Source: SIAF01 sp046152955 (GTDB lineage: Bacteria > Planctomycetota > Planctomycetia > Planctomycetales > Planctomycetaceae). From it: DNA of 64,000 nucleotides. The DNA lies in assembly GCA_046152955.1 (NCBI GenBank), contig JBJXGA010000305.1, positions 16,884 to 80,883 on the forward strand. Reading direction: 5' to 3'. This document shows positions 17,186-26,131 of this stretch, piece by piece. A program made the translations under genes and the position numbers. The notes beneath the pieces were generated by a model, which was given only the letters and a program-made list of their open reading frames with translations, was not told where the DNA came from and searched no databases. Position 1 is the stretch's first letter. Every line of letters starts with the position of its first letter.

Positions 17186-18175
17186 TCAGGACTGCATGAC
17201 GGGAAGCATCCCGTCGAGGGTTCGCCCCCAGGGGGACCAGCCCAGCTTCTGTTTCGCCTTGTCCACTGAGTAGCGGAGCGACTTCCACATCGCGGCGCAT
17301 TTGTAAGGGGTCAGAACCGCAGGCAATTGTCCGCGCGACCAACGGTTGTACCAGACGTTGCATCGCGCCAACGGATTGATGGCGAATTGCGGAATCGGCA
17401 CCACCCACAAGTCCCGTCGCCGGAGCCGCCGGTAATGTTTGAGAAACGTGCGCCCCGACAACAACTCTTCGTCGAGCAGATTGAACGCCTCTCCCTCGAC
17501 CCCCGGCGCCGTCAGCGCCAGCGCGATCCCTGCGGCGCAGGCATCCACCTGCACATACGGAAGCAACTGTCTGCCTCCCAAGCGGAGCAGCAGTTTGCCC
17601 TGCAACAGTCCCACGCGTGCGCTCATCGGGTCGCGCCCCGGACCATAAATATTACCCGGCCGGACCACCACCAGCGGAACGACTCCCGCTTCGTGAGCCT
17701 CCCAGGCGACCCGCTCTTGCATCACCTTGCTGTAGGAATACGCATCCCGCAAATGCGGCTGGTCGTCCAGGGGGCAGCGCTCATCGAGCACTTCGCCGCG
17801 CCGCAGGCCGCTGGTTCCGTAGACTCCCATTGAGCTGATCAGCACCAGACGTTTGACTTGCGCGTCCTGCGATGCCTTCACGAGCCGGCGCGTCGCGGTC
17901 ACGTTGTCGGAAAACAACGCCGCAGTACAGCCCTTCATGCCGGCCGCGACATGACAGACGGCCTCGCAACCGGCAATGGCAGCCCCTTCCAGTTTGCCCA
18001 CTGTTCCCTGGACCAGTTCCAGGCGCGACTGCGTTCCCTCGGAAACGAACGCCTGGAGCTCGTCCACCGCGCTGGAGGGCCTGACCAGACAACGCAGGTC
18101 GTGCCCATCATCCAGCAGCCGTTTGACCACCCGACGTCCCAGAAAGCCCGCTCCTCCCGTGACAAAAATCTTCAT
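17186..18175 (-). CDS. NAD-dependent epimerase/dehydratase family protein
   Basis: 329 residues. It opens with MKIFVTGGAGFLGRRVVKRL (GxxGxxG nucleotide motif). LVLISSMGVYGTSGL contains the catalytic Ser, and DAYSYSKVMQERV the YxxxK pair; VVVRPGNIYGPGRDP follows. This is an extended short-chain dehydrogenase acting on nucleotide sugars or related substrates. Whether it epimerises, reduces or dehydrates cannot be told. The C-terminal part (SVDKAKQKLGWSP) is typical of the family. It lies between GT4 and Gfo/Idh/MocA genes on the same strand. Confidence 0.88.
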   Translation of the reverse strand: MKIFVTGGAGFLGRRVVKRLLDDGHDLRCLVRPSSAVDELQAFVSEGTQSRLELVQGTVGKLEGAAIAGCEAVCHVAAGMKGCTAALFSDNVTATRRLVKASQDAQVKRLVLISSMGVYGTSGLRRGEVLDERCPLDDQPHLRDAYSYSKVMQERVAWEAHEAGVVPLVVVRPGNIYGPGRDPMSARVGLLQGKLLLRLGGRQLLPYVQVDACAAGIALALTAPGVEGEAFNLLDEELLSGRTFLKHYRRLRRRDLWVVPIPQFAINPLARCNVWYNRWSRGQLPAVLTPYKCAAMWKSLRYSVDKAKQKLGWSPWGRTLDGMLPVMQS

Positions 18176-18237
18176 CGATCAACGTTCCTCTGATGTCGGC
18201 TGCGGCAGACCGAGTTGGTCCGTCGTTGCATCTCGAC

Positions 18238-19353
18238 TCATTCTGATGGAGCTTCACCCGTGGGCGCTGCCAAGCGACCAGGATGCGGGTTGAGGCAATC
18301 CTCAAAAATCGCATCCATGAAACTCGTCACGCGCAAAATCTCGCGGTAGGGAATCGGGGGGGGGCCCCCTTCCCGAATTCTCTGATAAAACAATTGAAAC
18401 AGCGCGGCCATTCCCGCCAGATACTGCAAATCGCTTTGAAAAAAGCGGCGAATCGCCCGGCGAAAGCTCTGCTTCGCTTCCCGCGCTTGCCGCAACGGTT
18501 CTTCAATCTTCGCAAACGGCCCCGGCCAACTCAAGGCGCGATAGCGGCGGATGAGCCGCGCTTCCAGATCGACTTCGATCGAGAGTTTCGTGCCGTGAAT
18601 TCGCGCCAGCCTCTGAACGGGGCGCGCCGCGCAACTGGAGATGAGGGTGGCGGTCGTTGCGGCTCCTCGCATCTGGACGCGCAGTTCAGTGCCGGGAGTG
18701 CCTTTGACTGACCCCGACGACGACCAGGAAGACCAGATGCCGGGACTCTCGTCGGGAAGGAACTCGGTGATCTTGTAAACCGCGTGCGAGATCGTGTTGT
18801 GAAAAATGCCGCCCGGCAACCGATGCACCCAATGGTTCTGATCGGAAGAGACCAGGCGACCAAAAATCCCCCCCAGATCGTAACCCTGCACCGATTCAAT
18901 ATGAACGATCTCTCCCAGTTCACCCCGGACGTGCATCTCGCGGCACTCCACCCAGGCGGGATCAAACAGGTGGTCATGGCCGACGCACGCCAACCTTCCG
19001 CAAGCGCGGGCCTCCGCCAGCACTTCCTGCGCGTCCGTCAAGTTCACCGTGAATGGCTTCTCCACGTAAACGTGAGCGCCCCCTTTGAGGGCGGTCAAAG
19101 CCAGAGGTTTGTGCGTGTGCGGCGGAGTCGTGATATGGACGACGTTTGGCCGCGCCGTCTCCAGCATCTGGACCAGATCGGTGAACACGCCGGGGACTTC
19201 GAATCGCGCCGCGGCCTGCACGGCCAAGTCTCGCTCCATATCGCAAACCGCCACCACGCTTGCGCCGGCGAGTTTTCGAATCTCTCCCAAGTGCGCATCC
19301 GCGATCTGGCCACACCCCACCAGGGCGATGCGGAGCGACTCTGTCTCTGCCAT
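18238..19353 (-). CDS. Gfo/Idh/MocA family oxidoreductase (second copy in locus)
   Basis: 371 residues. It has LRIALVGCGQIADAHLGEIR at the dinucleotide site, HITTPPHTHKPLALTAL, HVYVEKPFTVN with the Glu-Lys-Pro signature, and GGIFHNTISHAVYKITEF, where the catalytic Asp of the family appears replaced by Asn-Thr while a His is kept. It differs strongly from the copy at 8267-9328, so the two probably act on different substrates. The substitution near the catalytic position is worth noting but needs an alignment. It lies between a GT4 gene and the epimerase gene. Confidence 0.85.
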   Translation of the reverse strand: MAETESLRIALVGCGQIADAHLGEIRKLAGASVVAVCDMERDLAVQAAARFEVPGVFTDLVQMLETARPNVVHITTPPHTHKPLALTALKGGAHVYVEKPFTVNLTDAQEVLAEARACGRLACVGHDHLFDPAWVECREMHVRGELGEIVHIESVQGYDLGGIFGRLVSSDQNHWVHRLPGGIFHNTISHAVYKITEFLPDESPGIWSSWSSSGSVKGTPGTELRVQMRGAATTATLISSCAARPVQRLARIHGTKLSIEVDLEARLIRRYRALSWPGPFAKIEEPLRQAREAKQSFRRAIRRFFQSDLQYLAGMAALFQLFYQRIREGGPPPIPYREILRVTSFMDAIFEDCLNPHPGRLAAPTGEAPSE

Positions 19354-19395
19354 AAATGTCCCCGTTCCAACCGGTGGTTTCGCCCGACGCGGGAG

Positions 19396-20535
19396 TCACC
19401 GCCGCAACAAGTGTTGATAGATTTGTTCGTAGCGCGCGGCAACGGCGCGCAAGTCAAAATGCTCCTCGACGCGGCGACGGCCGGCCCGCCCCATCCGCAG
19501 GCACAATTGGGGATCCCGCAGAAGTTTCAGGATTTCTGCAGCCAGTCGCTCCGGAGAGCGCGGAGGGGTCAGGAATCCGGTCTCCCCCGCCTGGATTACT
19601 TCCGCGTTGCCCCCCACGTCGGTGGCGACCACCGCCAGACCGCAGGCCATCGCCTCCAACAGCGAGATCGACAGCCCTTCGGTGATCGACGAGAGCACAA
19701 ACATCCGGGCCTGCCCCAGCAATTCCGGAACGTCATGCCGATCCCCCAGGAACGTCACGTGTGAACGCAGCGACAGCTCGTCGCACAAGGCTTCGAGCAG
19801 GCCGCGATCGGGACCATCCCCGACGATCGCCAGCGTGAACGACGGATCGGCGTCCGCCACCAGCCGGGCCGCGCGGAGCAGCGATTGCTGATCCTTGATC
19901 GGGTCGTTGAGCCGCGCCACGTGGATCGCCTGGTAACAAGTCGTGGTAAAAGTGCGATCGGGCGCCGAAAACCGCTGCAGGTCGATCCCGTTGTGAATCA
20001 CTTCGACCTTGTCCTGCGGAATGCGATCGCCGTCGAGCGAAATTCGCGCGGCGTCTCCCGAGACCGCTACGACGCGTTGGGTCAACTTGTCGGCAATGCG
20101 CTGCGAGAGCCGCTGCTTCCAACCGCTCGTCGTGTGCCGTCCATGCCGCGTATGCACCACCGCTTTCACGCCCGCCCACCAGGCCGCAGGCGCTCCAATC
20201 GCGTGCGGCGCCTGGTTGTGGGTATGCAACACGTCGGGACGCATCTGCCGCAAGCGGCTCGCCATAGCGCGAATGGCGCCCCACAGTCCTCTGCCACGTA
20301 CCTGCATTCCTTCGACTCTCACCCCCAATTGTTCAAACGCCGGTCCCAGCGCGCCGACCGAGTCCAGGCACAACACTTCAATGTCAAATCGCCCGGTATC
20401 GGTGAACCGGACCAGATCGTAAACGACCTTTTCGAGTCCGCCGATATTGAGTGAGAGTACCAGGTGAACCACTTTGATCCGCGGAGCCGAATTCGACTCG
20501 GGGGTCGAAGCGGTCGGTAGCGTTGCCGGTTCCAT
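19396..20535 (-). CDS. Glycosyltransferase family 4
   Basis: 379 residues from ATG 20535. The domain begins KVVHLVLSLNIGGLEKVVYDLV, has HTRHGRHT and HVARLNDPIKDQQSLL, then LAIVGDGPDRGLLE, VTFLGDRHDVPELLGQA and the E-x7-E stretch EGLSISLLEAMACGLAVVA with TDVGGNAEVI. This is a standard GT4 retaining glycosyltransferase. An ATG at 20583 would add 16 residues and overlap the upstream reductase by 14 bp; that is also possible. The frame continues further upstream only because the region is GC-rich. Confidence 0.92.
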   Translation of the reverse strand: MEPATLPTASTPESNSAPRIKVVHLVLSLNIGGLEKVVYDLVRFTDTGRFDIEVLCLDSVGALGPAFEQLGVRVEGMQVRGRGLWGAIRAMASRLRQMRPDVLHTHNQAPHAIGAPAAWWAGVKAVVHTRHGRHTTSGWKQRLSQRIADKLTQRVVAVSGDAARISLDGDRIPQDKVEVIHNGIDLQRFSAPDRTFTTTCYQAIHVARLNDPIKDQQSLLRAARLVADADPSFTLAIVGDGPDRGLLEALCDELSLRSHVTFLGDRHDVPELLGQARMFVLSSITEGLSISLLEAMACGLAVVATDVGGNAEVIQAGETGFLTPPRSPERLAAEILKLLRDPQLCLRMGRAGRRRVEEHFDLRAVAARYEQIYQHLLRR

Positions 20536-20569
20536 GCTGGGACTGATTGCGAGGGGCGCGAGAACCGGT

Positions 20570-21307
20570 TTAGAAAAAGTCATCGATCGTGGGCTTGATG
20601 ACCATTTCGGGGACATGCACGCGGGGAGGGAGCTCCACCAGAAAGCGGACGGTCGCGGCCAGGTCTTCGGGCTGCAGGATCGATTGACGGCGGGTGTCAT
20701 CTCCACCGCCGGGGCGCGCCCCGCGCGCATCGAGGAGCGGGGTATTGACCTCGCCGGGAAAGAGGACTGTCGAGCGGATGCCCCGCCCGCGCTCCTCGCG
20801 TCCGATGCAGATTCCCAGCGCCGCCTGTCCAAACTTGGAGGCCGAATACGCCACCCCGCTCAGGACATTGGCCCGCTTTCCGGAGATCGAATCGATCTGA
20901 ATGATCAACCCCGACCCCTTATTTCGCATCGAGGGGAGCACCGCATGGATCAGATTGAACGAGCCGGTGAGATTCGTCTGGATCACGCGGTCCCAATCGT
21001 CCGGATCGAGCGATCGCAAGCTGCGCTGCGCGACGTTGATCCCAGCGCCGCAGATCAGAACGTCGATCGACCCCAATTCGGACAACACCGATTCCACCAT
21101 TGTCTTGACCTGCGGGCGGTTCGTCACGTCGCAGGGAGCGATCAATGTTCCCTCTCCGGCAGCGCCCAAGCCCACCTTCACCGCTTCCAGTTTCGCACGC
21201 TCGCGCCCGACCAGCGCCACCCGAATGCCGGCGTCCACCAGCGTTCCCGCAATGGCGCGCCCGATTCCCCCGCCTCCCCCCGTAATCAATGCCGTCTGAT
21301 GCTGCAC
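20570..21307 (-). CDS. Short-chain dehydrogenase/reductase, FabG-like
   Basis: 245 residues, close to the 245-250 typical of 3-oxoacyl-ACP reductases. It has ALITGGGGGIGRAIAG (TGxxxGIG), LICGAGIN in place of NNAG, the catalytic Ser in IQIDSISGKR and Tyr/Lys in AYSASKFGQAAL. The C-terminus EMVIKPTIDDFF is unlike the GG-x-x dimer end of classic FabG, so substrate range may differ. The start is GTG at 21307. It is directly downstream of the ligase and ketosynthase genes, which suggests reduction of a beta-ketoacyl group on the ACP of the same locus (inference). Confidence 0.88.
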   Translation of the reverse strand: MQHQTALITGGGGGIGRAIAGTLVDAGIRVALVGRERAKLEAVKVGLGAAGEGTLIAPCDVTNRPQVKTMVESVLSELGSIDVLICGAGINVAQRSLRSLDPDDWDRVIQTNLTGSFNLIHAVLPSMRNKGSGLIIQIDSISGKRANVLSGVAYSASKFGQAALGICIGREERGRGIRSTVLFPGEVNTPLLDARGARPGGGDDTRRQSILQPEDLAATVRFLVELPPRVHVPEMVIKPTIDDFF

Positions 21308-21364
21308 GTCTTGTTCCTCCCGAAAATTCCAATCCCCGGCCGATCCCCGCGTGGCCCCCCCCAG

Positions 21365-22762
21365 TCACTTATGCCGCGCCGAGTGCGTATGATCGGCAAT
21401 CTCCACGACAATCTTTCGCGGCATCTCGGTCCGCCGGAGGAGCTTTCGCAAATCTGCTTCGTAATCAGCCCCCACCGTGGAGACCGACAGCGTCAGATCG
21501 AAGTCATCCCCCGCGTCAGTCCGTTCAATCTGGGTCTTGGCCAGAACGACATGCGCGAGCTGCGTGGCAATTCGCTTGACTGCCGCCAGGCAGATTTTTT
21601 CGCCACCGCGGACGATATAATCCCCCATCCGCCCCTGGAAATACAAGTAACCCTCCCCATCCTGTTCGAACACATCTCCGGTGGCGATCGTTCCGGGACC
21701 GCGGAGATCGTTCGCTGCGCGCCCTTCGACGACCCCCATGCGGCGCTTCATGACCGTGCTGGAGGTGACCAGCAGTTGTTTCAAGCCGCCATCCCCGGTG
21801 ATCGGCTCCAGCGCGACCTGGGTTCCCGACAGCGGCTTCCCCACCGAGGCGTAACGCCGAGGGGGTTCGGCATGCGCCGCCAGCGTTGACACCCGCGGGC
21901 CGGCCTGCGTCAGACCATACGTCAGGTACAGCTCTCCACCCGGACGCAATTCCAAGAGTCGGGCGACGTGCTCTGGCGAGAGTGCGTCTCCCCCAATCGA
22001 AAGGACGCGGGTTGCCGCCGGAAATGATTGCCGGCTCTCCAACAGCGTCCGAACATGCACCGGAGTCAGCGACGAGATCGTGATGCCAAAGCGGGTCAGG
22101 GTTTCGATGTACCGGGCCGGATGGAACGGCGGCCCGTCAATCACCATGCGGCCTCCCACTTCAAACGTCCCCAACATCTGCGCGACCAGCGCAAACGAGT
22201 AATACAACGGCAGACAAACCAGGACGACGTCCGACTCCCGCTGACCAATGGACTCGGCATGCCGCGAGGCGTTCCGGAGCAAGTCCTCGAACCCGAACAC
22301 GCAGGCGCTGGCGAAACCCGAGGTGCCGGAGGTCATCAGCACCACTTCTCCCGGATTCCCGGCGGGGGGGGCGGCCTCGCCAAACACCGCCACCTGAATC
22401 GGCCCGACCGACTCCACACGATGCGCTCCCAGTGCGGCGGCGTTGACCCGCATGGCGCCCACGGCCCGCACCCGAAACACCTCGACCAACTCCCGGAGTC
22501 GGGCTGAGGGGGTCGCGGGGGGTATCAGCACGGGGACCAGGCCCGCAGAAAGTATCGCAAAAAACTGCTCCAGCAGCGGCAACCCATTGGGGATGCTCAG
22601 CAACACCAAATCACCCGGACGCAGCCCCAGTCCGTGCCAGCAGCGTGCGATCGAGTCATCACGCGACCCGCCCGGCGTCGGTCCGGAAGGAGCCCCCACT
22701 TCCTGAATTTGCTCCAAGAACCGGCGGACCCTCGCCGGTGAAACGATTTCGTTCACAATCAC
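21365..22762 (-). CDS. AMP-binding (acyl/aryl-CoA or acyl-ACP ligase-like) protein
   Basis: 465 residues, shorter than typical acyl-CoA synthetases (about 500-550). Motif A3 is VLMTSGTSGFASACVFG: the TSGTSG core is present but the usual lysine of the P-loop is missing. Motif A5 is LTYGLTQAGP and A7 is ATGDVFEQDGEGYLYFQGR; A8 follows as GDYIVRGGEKI. The C-terminus ends in a His-rich and Lys/Arg-rich tail (HSARHK) where the PxxxxGK catalytic lysine motif is expected. It should adenylate a carboxylic acid, loading it on CoA or the ACP, but the changed loop and tail leave activity uncertain. The start is GTG at 22762, 3 bp after the upstream stop. Confidence 0.85.
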   Translation of the reverse strand: MIVNEIVSPARVRRFLEQIQEVGAPSGPTPGGSRDDSIARCWHGLGLRPGDLVLLSIPNGLPLLEQFFAILSAGLVPVLIPPATPSARLRELVEVFRVRAVGAMRVNAAALGAHRVESVGPIQVAVFGEAAPPAGNPGEVVLMTSGTSGFASACVFGFEDLLRNASRHAESIGQRESDVVLVCLPLYYSFALVAQMLGTFEVGGRMVIDGPPFHPARYIETLTRFGITISSLTPVHVRTLLESRQSFPAATRVLSIGGDALSPEHVARLLELRPGGELYLTYGLTQAGPRVSTLAAHAEPPRRYASVGKPLSGTQVALEPITGDGGLKQLLVTSSTVMKRRMGVVEGRAANDLRGPGTIATGDVFEQDGEGYLYFQGRMGDYIVRGGEKICLAAVKRIATQLAHVVLAKTQIERTDAGDDFDLTLSVSTVGADYEADLRKLLRRTEMPRKIVVEIADHTHSARHK

Positions 22763-22765
22763 CCT

Positions 22766-23335
22766 TCAAACGTCTGTCATCGATAACCAGTGGGAGGGGG
22801 GGACATTTGCCGCAACAGAAACCCCCGCCGTTTCTGCGCCGCCCAGCAGCAGGCAACGGGCCGCGTGCTGTCCCGAGGGCAAGCGACGGCACGTGGTGAC
22901 AAGCATCCACGCGGCGGCGCCCCGCAGCAGCCAACCCTCCGCCAGGAGCAACCCAACTGGCGCTCCTCGCTGGGGAGTCAGAATGAGGTTCATCGTCGGC
23001 CCCATGCAGCCGAACAGAATGCAGGTCACTCCCGCCAGCGAACCGGGATTCGCGGCAGGATACCTCAGTGGGGACGAAAACCCGCCTGCCGCGGCGGTGG
23101 CCACCGTTCCCATCGTCTCCAGCGGTCCATCGTCGCTGACGGCAATCACTCCGGCGCGTTGCTGCGCGGCCAGGAACTGCGTCCGATGTTCCCCCAGAGC
23201 CAGCGCCGCCGCAGTGGCCATCGTCCAGGCGGCCGGATCGGCATAGCGGACGACCCCTTTCAGTCGCGGGTCGATCAGGCTGAAATCAGGTTCGTCCGCC
23301 GCCCCCTGTCCCAGGATGCGGATGCGGGAGTCCAA
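22766..23335 (-). CDS. Beta-ketoacyl synthase N-terminal-like protein lacking the active-site Cys
   Basis: 189 residues, about half a ketosynthase. DPRLKGVVRYADPAAWTMATAAALAL matches the N-terminal KS region, and GVIAVSDDGPLETMG is the strand that precedes the dimer interface. FGCMGPTMNLILTPQ lies where the nucleophile-bearing TACSSG loop would be; no Cys-Ser-Ser is present there. The second thiolase half with its two histidines is absent. It starts at TTG 23335, 11 bp after the ketosynthase stop. The arrangement resembles ketosynthase/chain-length-factor pairs of aryl polyene and type II polyketide pathways, but here the partner is truncated. Structural or chain-length role is inference. Confidence 0.75.
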   Translation of the reverse strand: MDSRIRILGQGAADEPDFSLIDPRLKGVVRYADPAAWTMATAAALALGEHRTQFLAAQQRAGVIAVSDDGPLETMGTVATAAAGGFSSPLRYPAANPGSLAGVTCILFGCMGPTMNLILTPQRGAPVGLLLAEGWLLRGAAAWMLVTTCRRLPSGQHAARCLLLGGAETAGVSVAANVPPSHWLSMTDV

Positions 23336-23346
23336 CCCTTTCGCGT

Positions 23347-24456
23347 TCAGGATGCCACTCCTTCCAGGATCAAACTCGTGTCAAACCCGCCGAACCCGAG
23401 GGTCAGGTTCAAACCGATCCGCGAAGGAGCCTGTTGGACCCCCGGATAGGCCAGCGGAAGGTCAAATTCCGGATCCGGCTGTTCCAGTCCGTAGACCGGG
23501 GGAACTTGACCTGTCTGCAGGGCCAACAGGAGGGCCACCGTTTCAATGGCCCCCGTCGCGCCGAGCGTGTGTCCAAAATTCCCTTTGGTGGCAAAGACCA
23601 GCGGACGGGCACTCTTCCCGAAAACGCGTGCAAATCCGGCCCGTTCCGTGGCGTCGTTCATCGGTGTCCCCGAGCCGTGCGCGTTCACCAGGTCAATCGC
23701 TTGGGCGTCCAGTCCGGCGTCCGCCAGCGAGCGTTGGATGGCGAACTGCGCGCCGCGCCCTTCGGCATCTGCCGCGGTCATGCCGGTGGCGTCGTTGGCC
23801 GCCCCGCACCCCCGCAGGTAACCGATCGGGGGGGCAGACGCCGGCTCCGCGTCCAGCATCACAAACGCGGCCCCTTCGCCCAGCAGCGTGCCATCGTGCC
23901 GGATGTCGAATGCGCGGAGTATCGTAGGAGACATCGTCCCCAGCGCGGTGTGCGCCAGCCGCTTGCTAAGGGTCAGAATGTCCACCCCGCCGCAGACGCA
24001 CCGCCGAGCCCCACCCGACCGAATCAGTTCCGCTCCAATGAGAATCGCGTCGGATCCTGATGAACAGGCCGTGGAGACCACAACGGGGGGCTGCTTCATT
24101 CCGAGGTTTGCGGCCAAGTTATCGGCCCAGGCCGACAGGGACCGACGGTCGTTTTCCCCCTCCAGATAGGCCCCCAGACTGGTTCCCACCACCAAATGCA
24201 ACTGCGGATCATCGGCACGGCAGCCCGCCTCGTCGAGGACGCGCTGGAGCGCGCCGCGCCCCATCTGAAGCATGCGCTCTCCGGGAGGAAGCTGCTCTGA
24301 GATGGAGGGGACGGCCCCCGCCAGGCTATTTCGCAGCCGCGCGGTGTGTGCCACCGGCGCCATCCCGGACTCAGCGCGCAAGAGCCGCTCCCAAACTGCG
24401 CGCAGGTCATCCCCCAGAGCGGTGGTCCAGCTCATCCCTGTGATGGGTATACGCAT
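23347..24456 (-). CDS. Beta-ketoacyl-[ACP] synthase (KAS II-like)
   Basis: 369 residues from ATG 24456 (MRIPITGMSW); the frame reaches seven residues further to a TTG at 24477. The catalytic Cys131 is in STACSSGSDA, His260 in NAHGSGTPMND and His296 in KGNFGHTLGATG, giving the complete Cys-His-His set of an elongating ketosynthase. GFGGFDTSLIL near the end is the usual glycine-rich closing motif. It should condense malonyl-ACP with an acyl-ACP. The dimer partner may be the half-length protein encoded directly downstream. Its place inside a glycan locus suggests a special acyl chain, not housekeeping fatty acids. Confidence 0.92.
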   Translation of the reverse strand: MRIPITGMSWTTALGDDLRAVWERLLRAESGMAPVAHTARLRNSLAGAVPSISEQLPPGERMLQMGRGALQRVLDEAGCRADDPQLHLVVGTSLGAYLEGENDRRSLSAWADNLAANLGMKQPPVVVSTACSSGSDAILIGAELIRSGGARRCVCGGVDILTLSKRLAHTALGTMSPTILRAFDIRHDGTLLGEGAAFVMLDAEPASAPPIGYLRGCGAANDATGMTAADAEGRGAQFAIQRSLADAGLDAQAIDLVNAHGSGTPMNDATERAGFARVFGKSARPLVFATKGNFGHTLGATGAIETVALLLALQTGQVPPVYGLEQPDPEFDLPLAYPGVQQAPSRIGLNLTLGFGGFDTSLILEGVAS

Positions 24457-24486
24457 CGTCGTTTGGTTTCGGATCAATTCAACTCA

Positions 24487-26061
24487 TTATGGCACAGCCG
24501 GACGCGCAAAAATAGTGCGACACAGGCGGCGGATGTCCCGAACTTCAGGGATGCATCGGGACATGAACGCCAGGTAGACCACTCCGAACAGCGCAACGTC
24601 GATCGCCAACTCCACGAGACCGGCCGGCCTCCGCCATTGCACCAGTGCCGCAAACAATGACACGGGCACGGCCCCATAAGCCAGCACCGGAGCGATCACC
24701 TCCCGGACATACACCCCGGCCGTCGGACCATAGTGCCGTCCGCCATACCGCAGCAAAAACACCCCGCGAAACCATGCCGCCGACACTGCGAATCCCATCG
24801 CCATTCCATAGAGACCATAGGTTGGCCCCACGAGAAACGCCACTCCCAGTCCCAGCAGACACTCGGCAATCCCGCGCCAGGCGATGGGACGCTGCTCGGC
24901 CAGCGCCTGCACCGCGGTGCCATACGGATGGACCGCCATGGGGAGCCATTCTCCCAACACCAGAATCCCCATCGCCACGGCGGCGCCAGGCAGGTTTTTC
25001 CTCATCCAGACTTCCAGGAACACATCACCGACCAAAAGCGCCGCGGAGACGATAAACAAGGCATAGGCTGAACAGATCCGCCCCGACCGGACCACCAGCG
25101 AAATCCTGCTCCCGACGTCGTCCCGGGCAAAATTCGCCGTCATCACCGGCGCCAGAACACTGACAGTGGTCAACAGCAACTGGTTTCCATACCCCACCAG
25201 CCGCGCGGCGATGGAAAACGGCGTCACGGCCGCCGCGCTGAGCACCGTTCCCACGACGATCGGATTGAAGTGCTGGCGGGCCACGTTCGAGATTGACAGC
25301 AGGAAATTCCAGAATCCATAGGGGCCGATTTCGCGCAGCGTGGCCCAACTCGCCGTGCGCAAGGAGATCCGGAAATCGGGCGCGGCGACACGGCACGACC
25401 ACCATTTGCACACCGCCCGAAAGACCGTTCCGAACAGGGCCGCCCAGGCCATGCCCACCATGCCAAATCCGCTGAGCACGACGGCCGCCATCAGCACCCC
25501 CCGCAACACCGCGGTCGAAGCATCCGTCAGATTGATCAGGTCGAAGCGCTCATGTCCCCACAAGACCGCATCAAACGCCGAGAGGGACAGCCCAATCCCC
25601 ATCTGAACGGCGATGATCAACAGCGCCGTTCGCCCCTGCGCCAGATGCTCCGGTTCCAGCGTGAAAATGCGATGCAAGGCGAACGACGAGAGCACCAGCA
25701 ACAGCGCGACGACCGCCCCCACGCCGATCAGCACCAGCATCGCGGTGTTGGCGGTCCGCAGCACTCCCTCCTTGTCAGAGCGGCCCCGGTAGAAGGCCAC
25801 GAACCGCCCCATCGATCCCCGCAGGCCGAAGTCCAGCATCAACAGGTAGCCGGCCAGCGAGCCAATCAGGATCCAAACGCCATAACCCTCGTCCCCCAAT
25901 TGCGCCACCAGCACCGGAGTCAGCCCCAGCGTCACCAGCACGTCGACGATGAAACCGGCCCAGTTGGAAATCACATTGCGCAAGGTCCGGCGTTTCAGCG
26001 TTCCTGATCCCTTCGGAGGGAGCTGAGCCGCCTGATCGTTGCCGTCGTCAATCGTTTCCAT
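24487..26061 (-). CDS. Polysaccharide flippase (Wzx/MATE-like)
   Basis: 524 residues with 12-14 hydrophobic segments and a polar N-terminus. The first helix region (RRTLRNVISNWAGFIVDVLV) and the sequence GYGVWILIGSLAGYLLMLDFGLRGSMGRFVAFY are typical of Wzx-like and polysaccharide-transport proteins. It probably flips the lipid-linked repeat unit across the inner membrane. Neighbours are an O-antigen ligase/polymerase-like gene upstream in the operon order and the ketosynthase downstream. ATG at 26061. Confidence 0.88.
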   Translation of the reverse strand: METIDDGNDQAAQLPPKGSGTLKRRTLRNVISNWAGFIVDVLVTLGLTPVLVAQLGDEGYGVWILIGSLAGYLLMLDFGLRGSMGRFVAFYRGRSDKEGVLRTANTAMLVLIGVGAVVALLLVLSSFALHRIFTLEPEHLAQGRTALLIIAVQMGIGLSLSAFDAVLWGHERFDLINLTDASTAVLRGVLMAAVVLSGFGMVGMAWAALFGTVFRAVCKWWSCRVAAPDFRISLRTASWATLREIGPYGFWNFLLSISNVARQHFNPIVVGTVLSAAAVTPFSIAARLVGYGNQLLLTTVSVLAPVMTANFARDDVGSRISLVVRSGRICSAYALFIVSAALLVGDVFLEVWMRKNLPGAAVAMGILVLGEWLPMAVHPYGTAVQALAEQRPIAWRGIAECLLGLGVAFLVGPTYGLYGMAMGFAVSAAWFRGVFLLRYGGRHYGPTAGVYVREVIAPVLAYGAVPVSLFAALVQWRRPAGLVELAIDVALFGVVYLAFMSRCIPEVRDIRRLCRTIFARPAVP

Positions 26062-26131
26062 GTGTTAAATCAATCGTCCCGCGGCGGAGCGTCAAACTCG
26101 AGGCCACAAGCTCACGTGCTCCCCTGATTGA

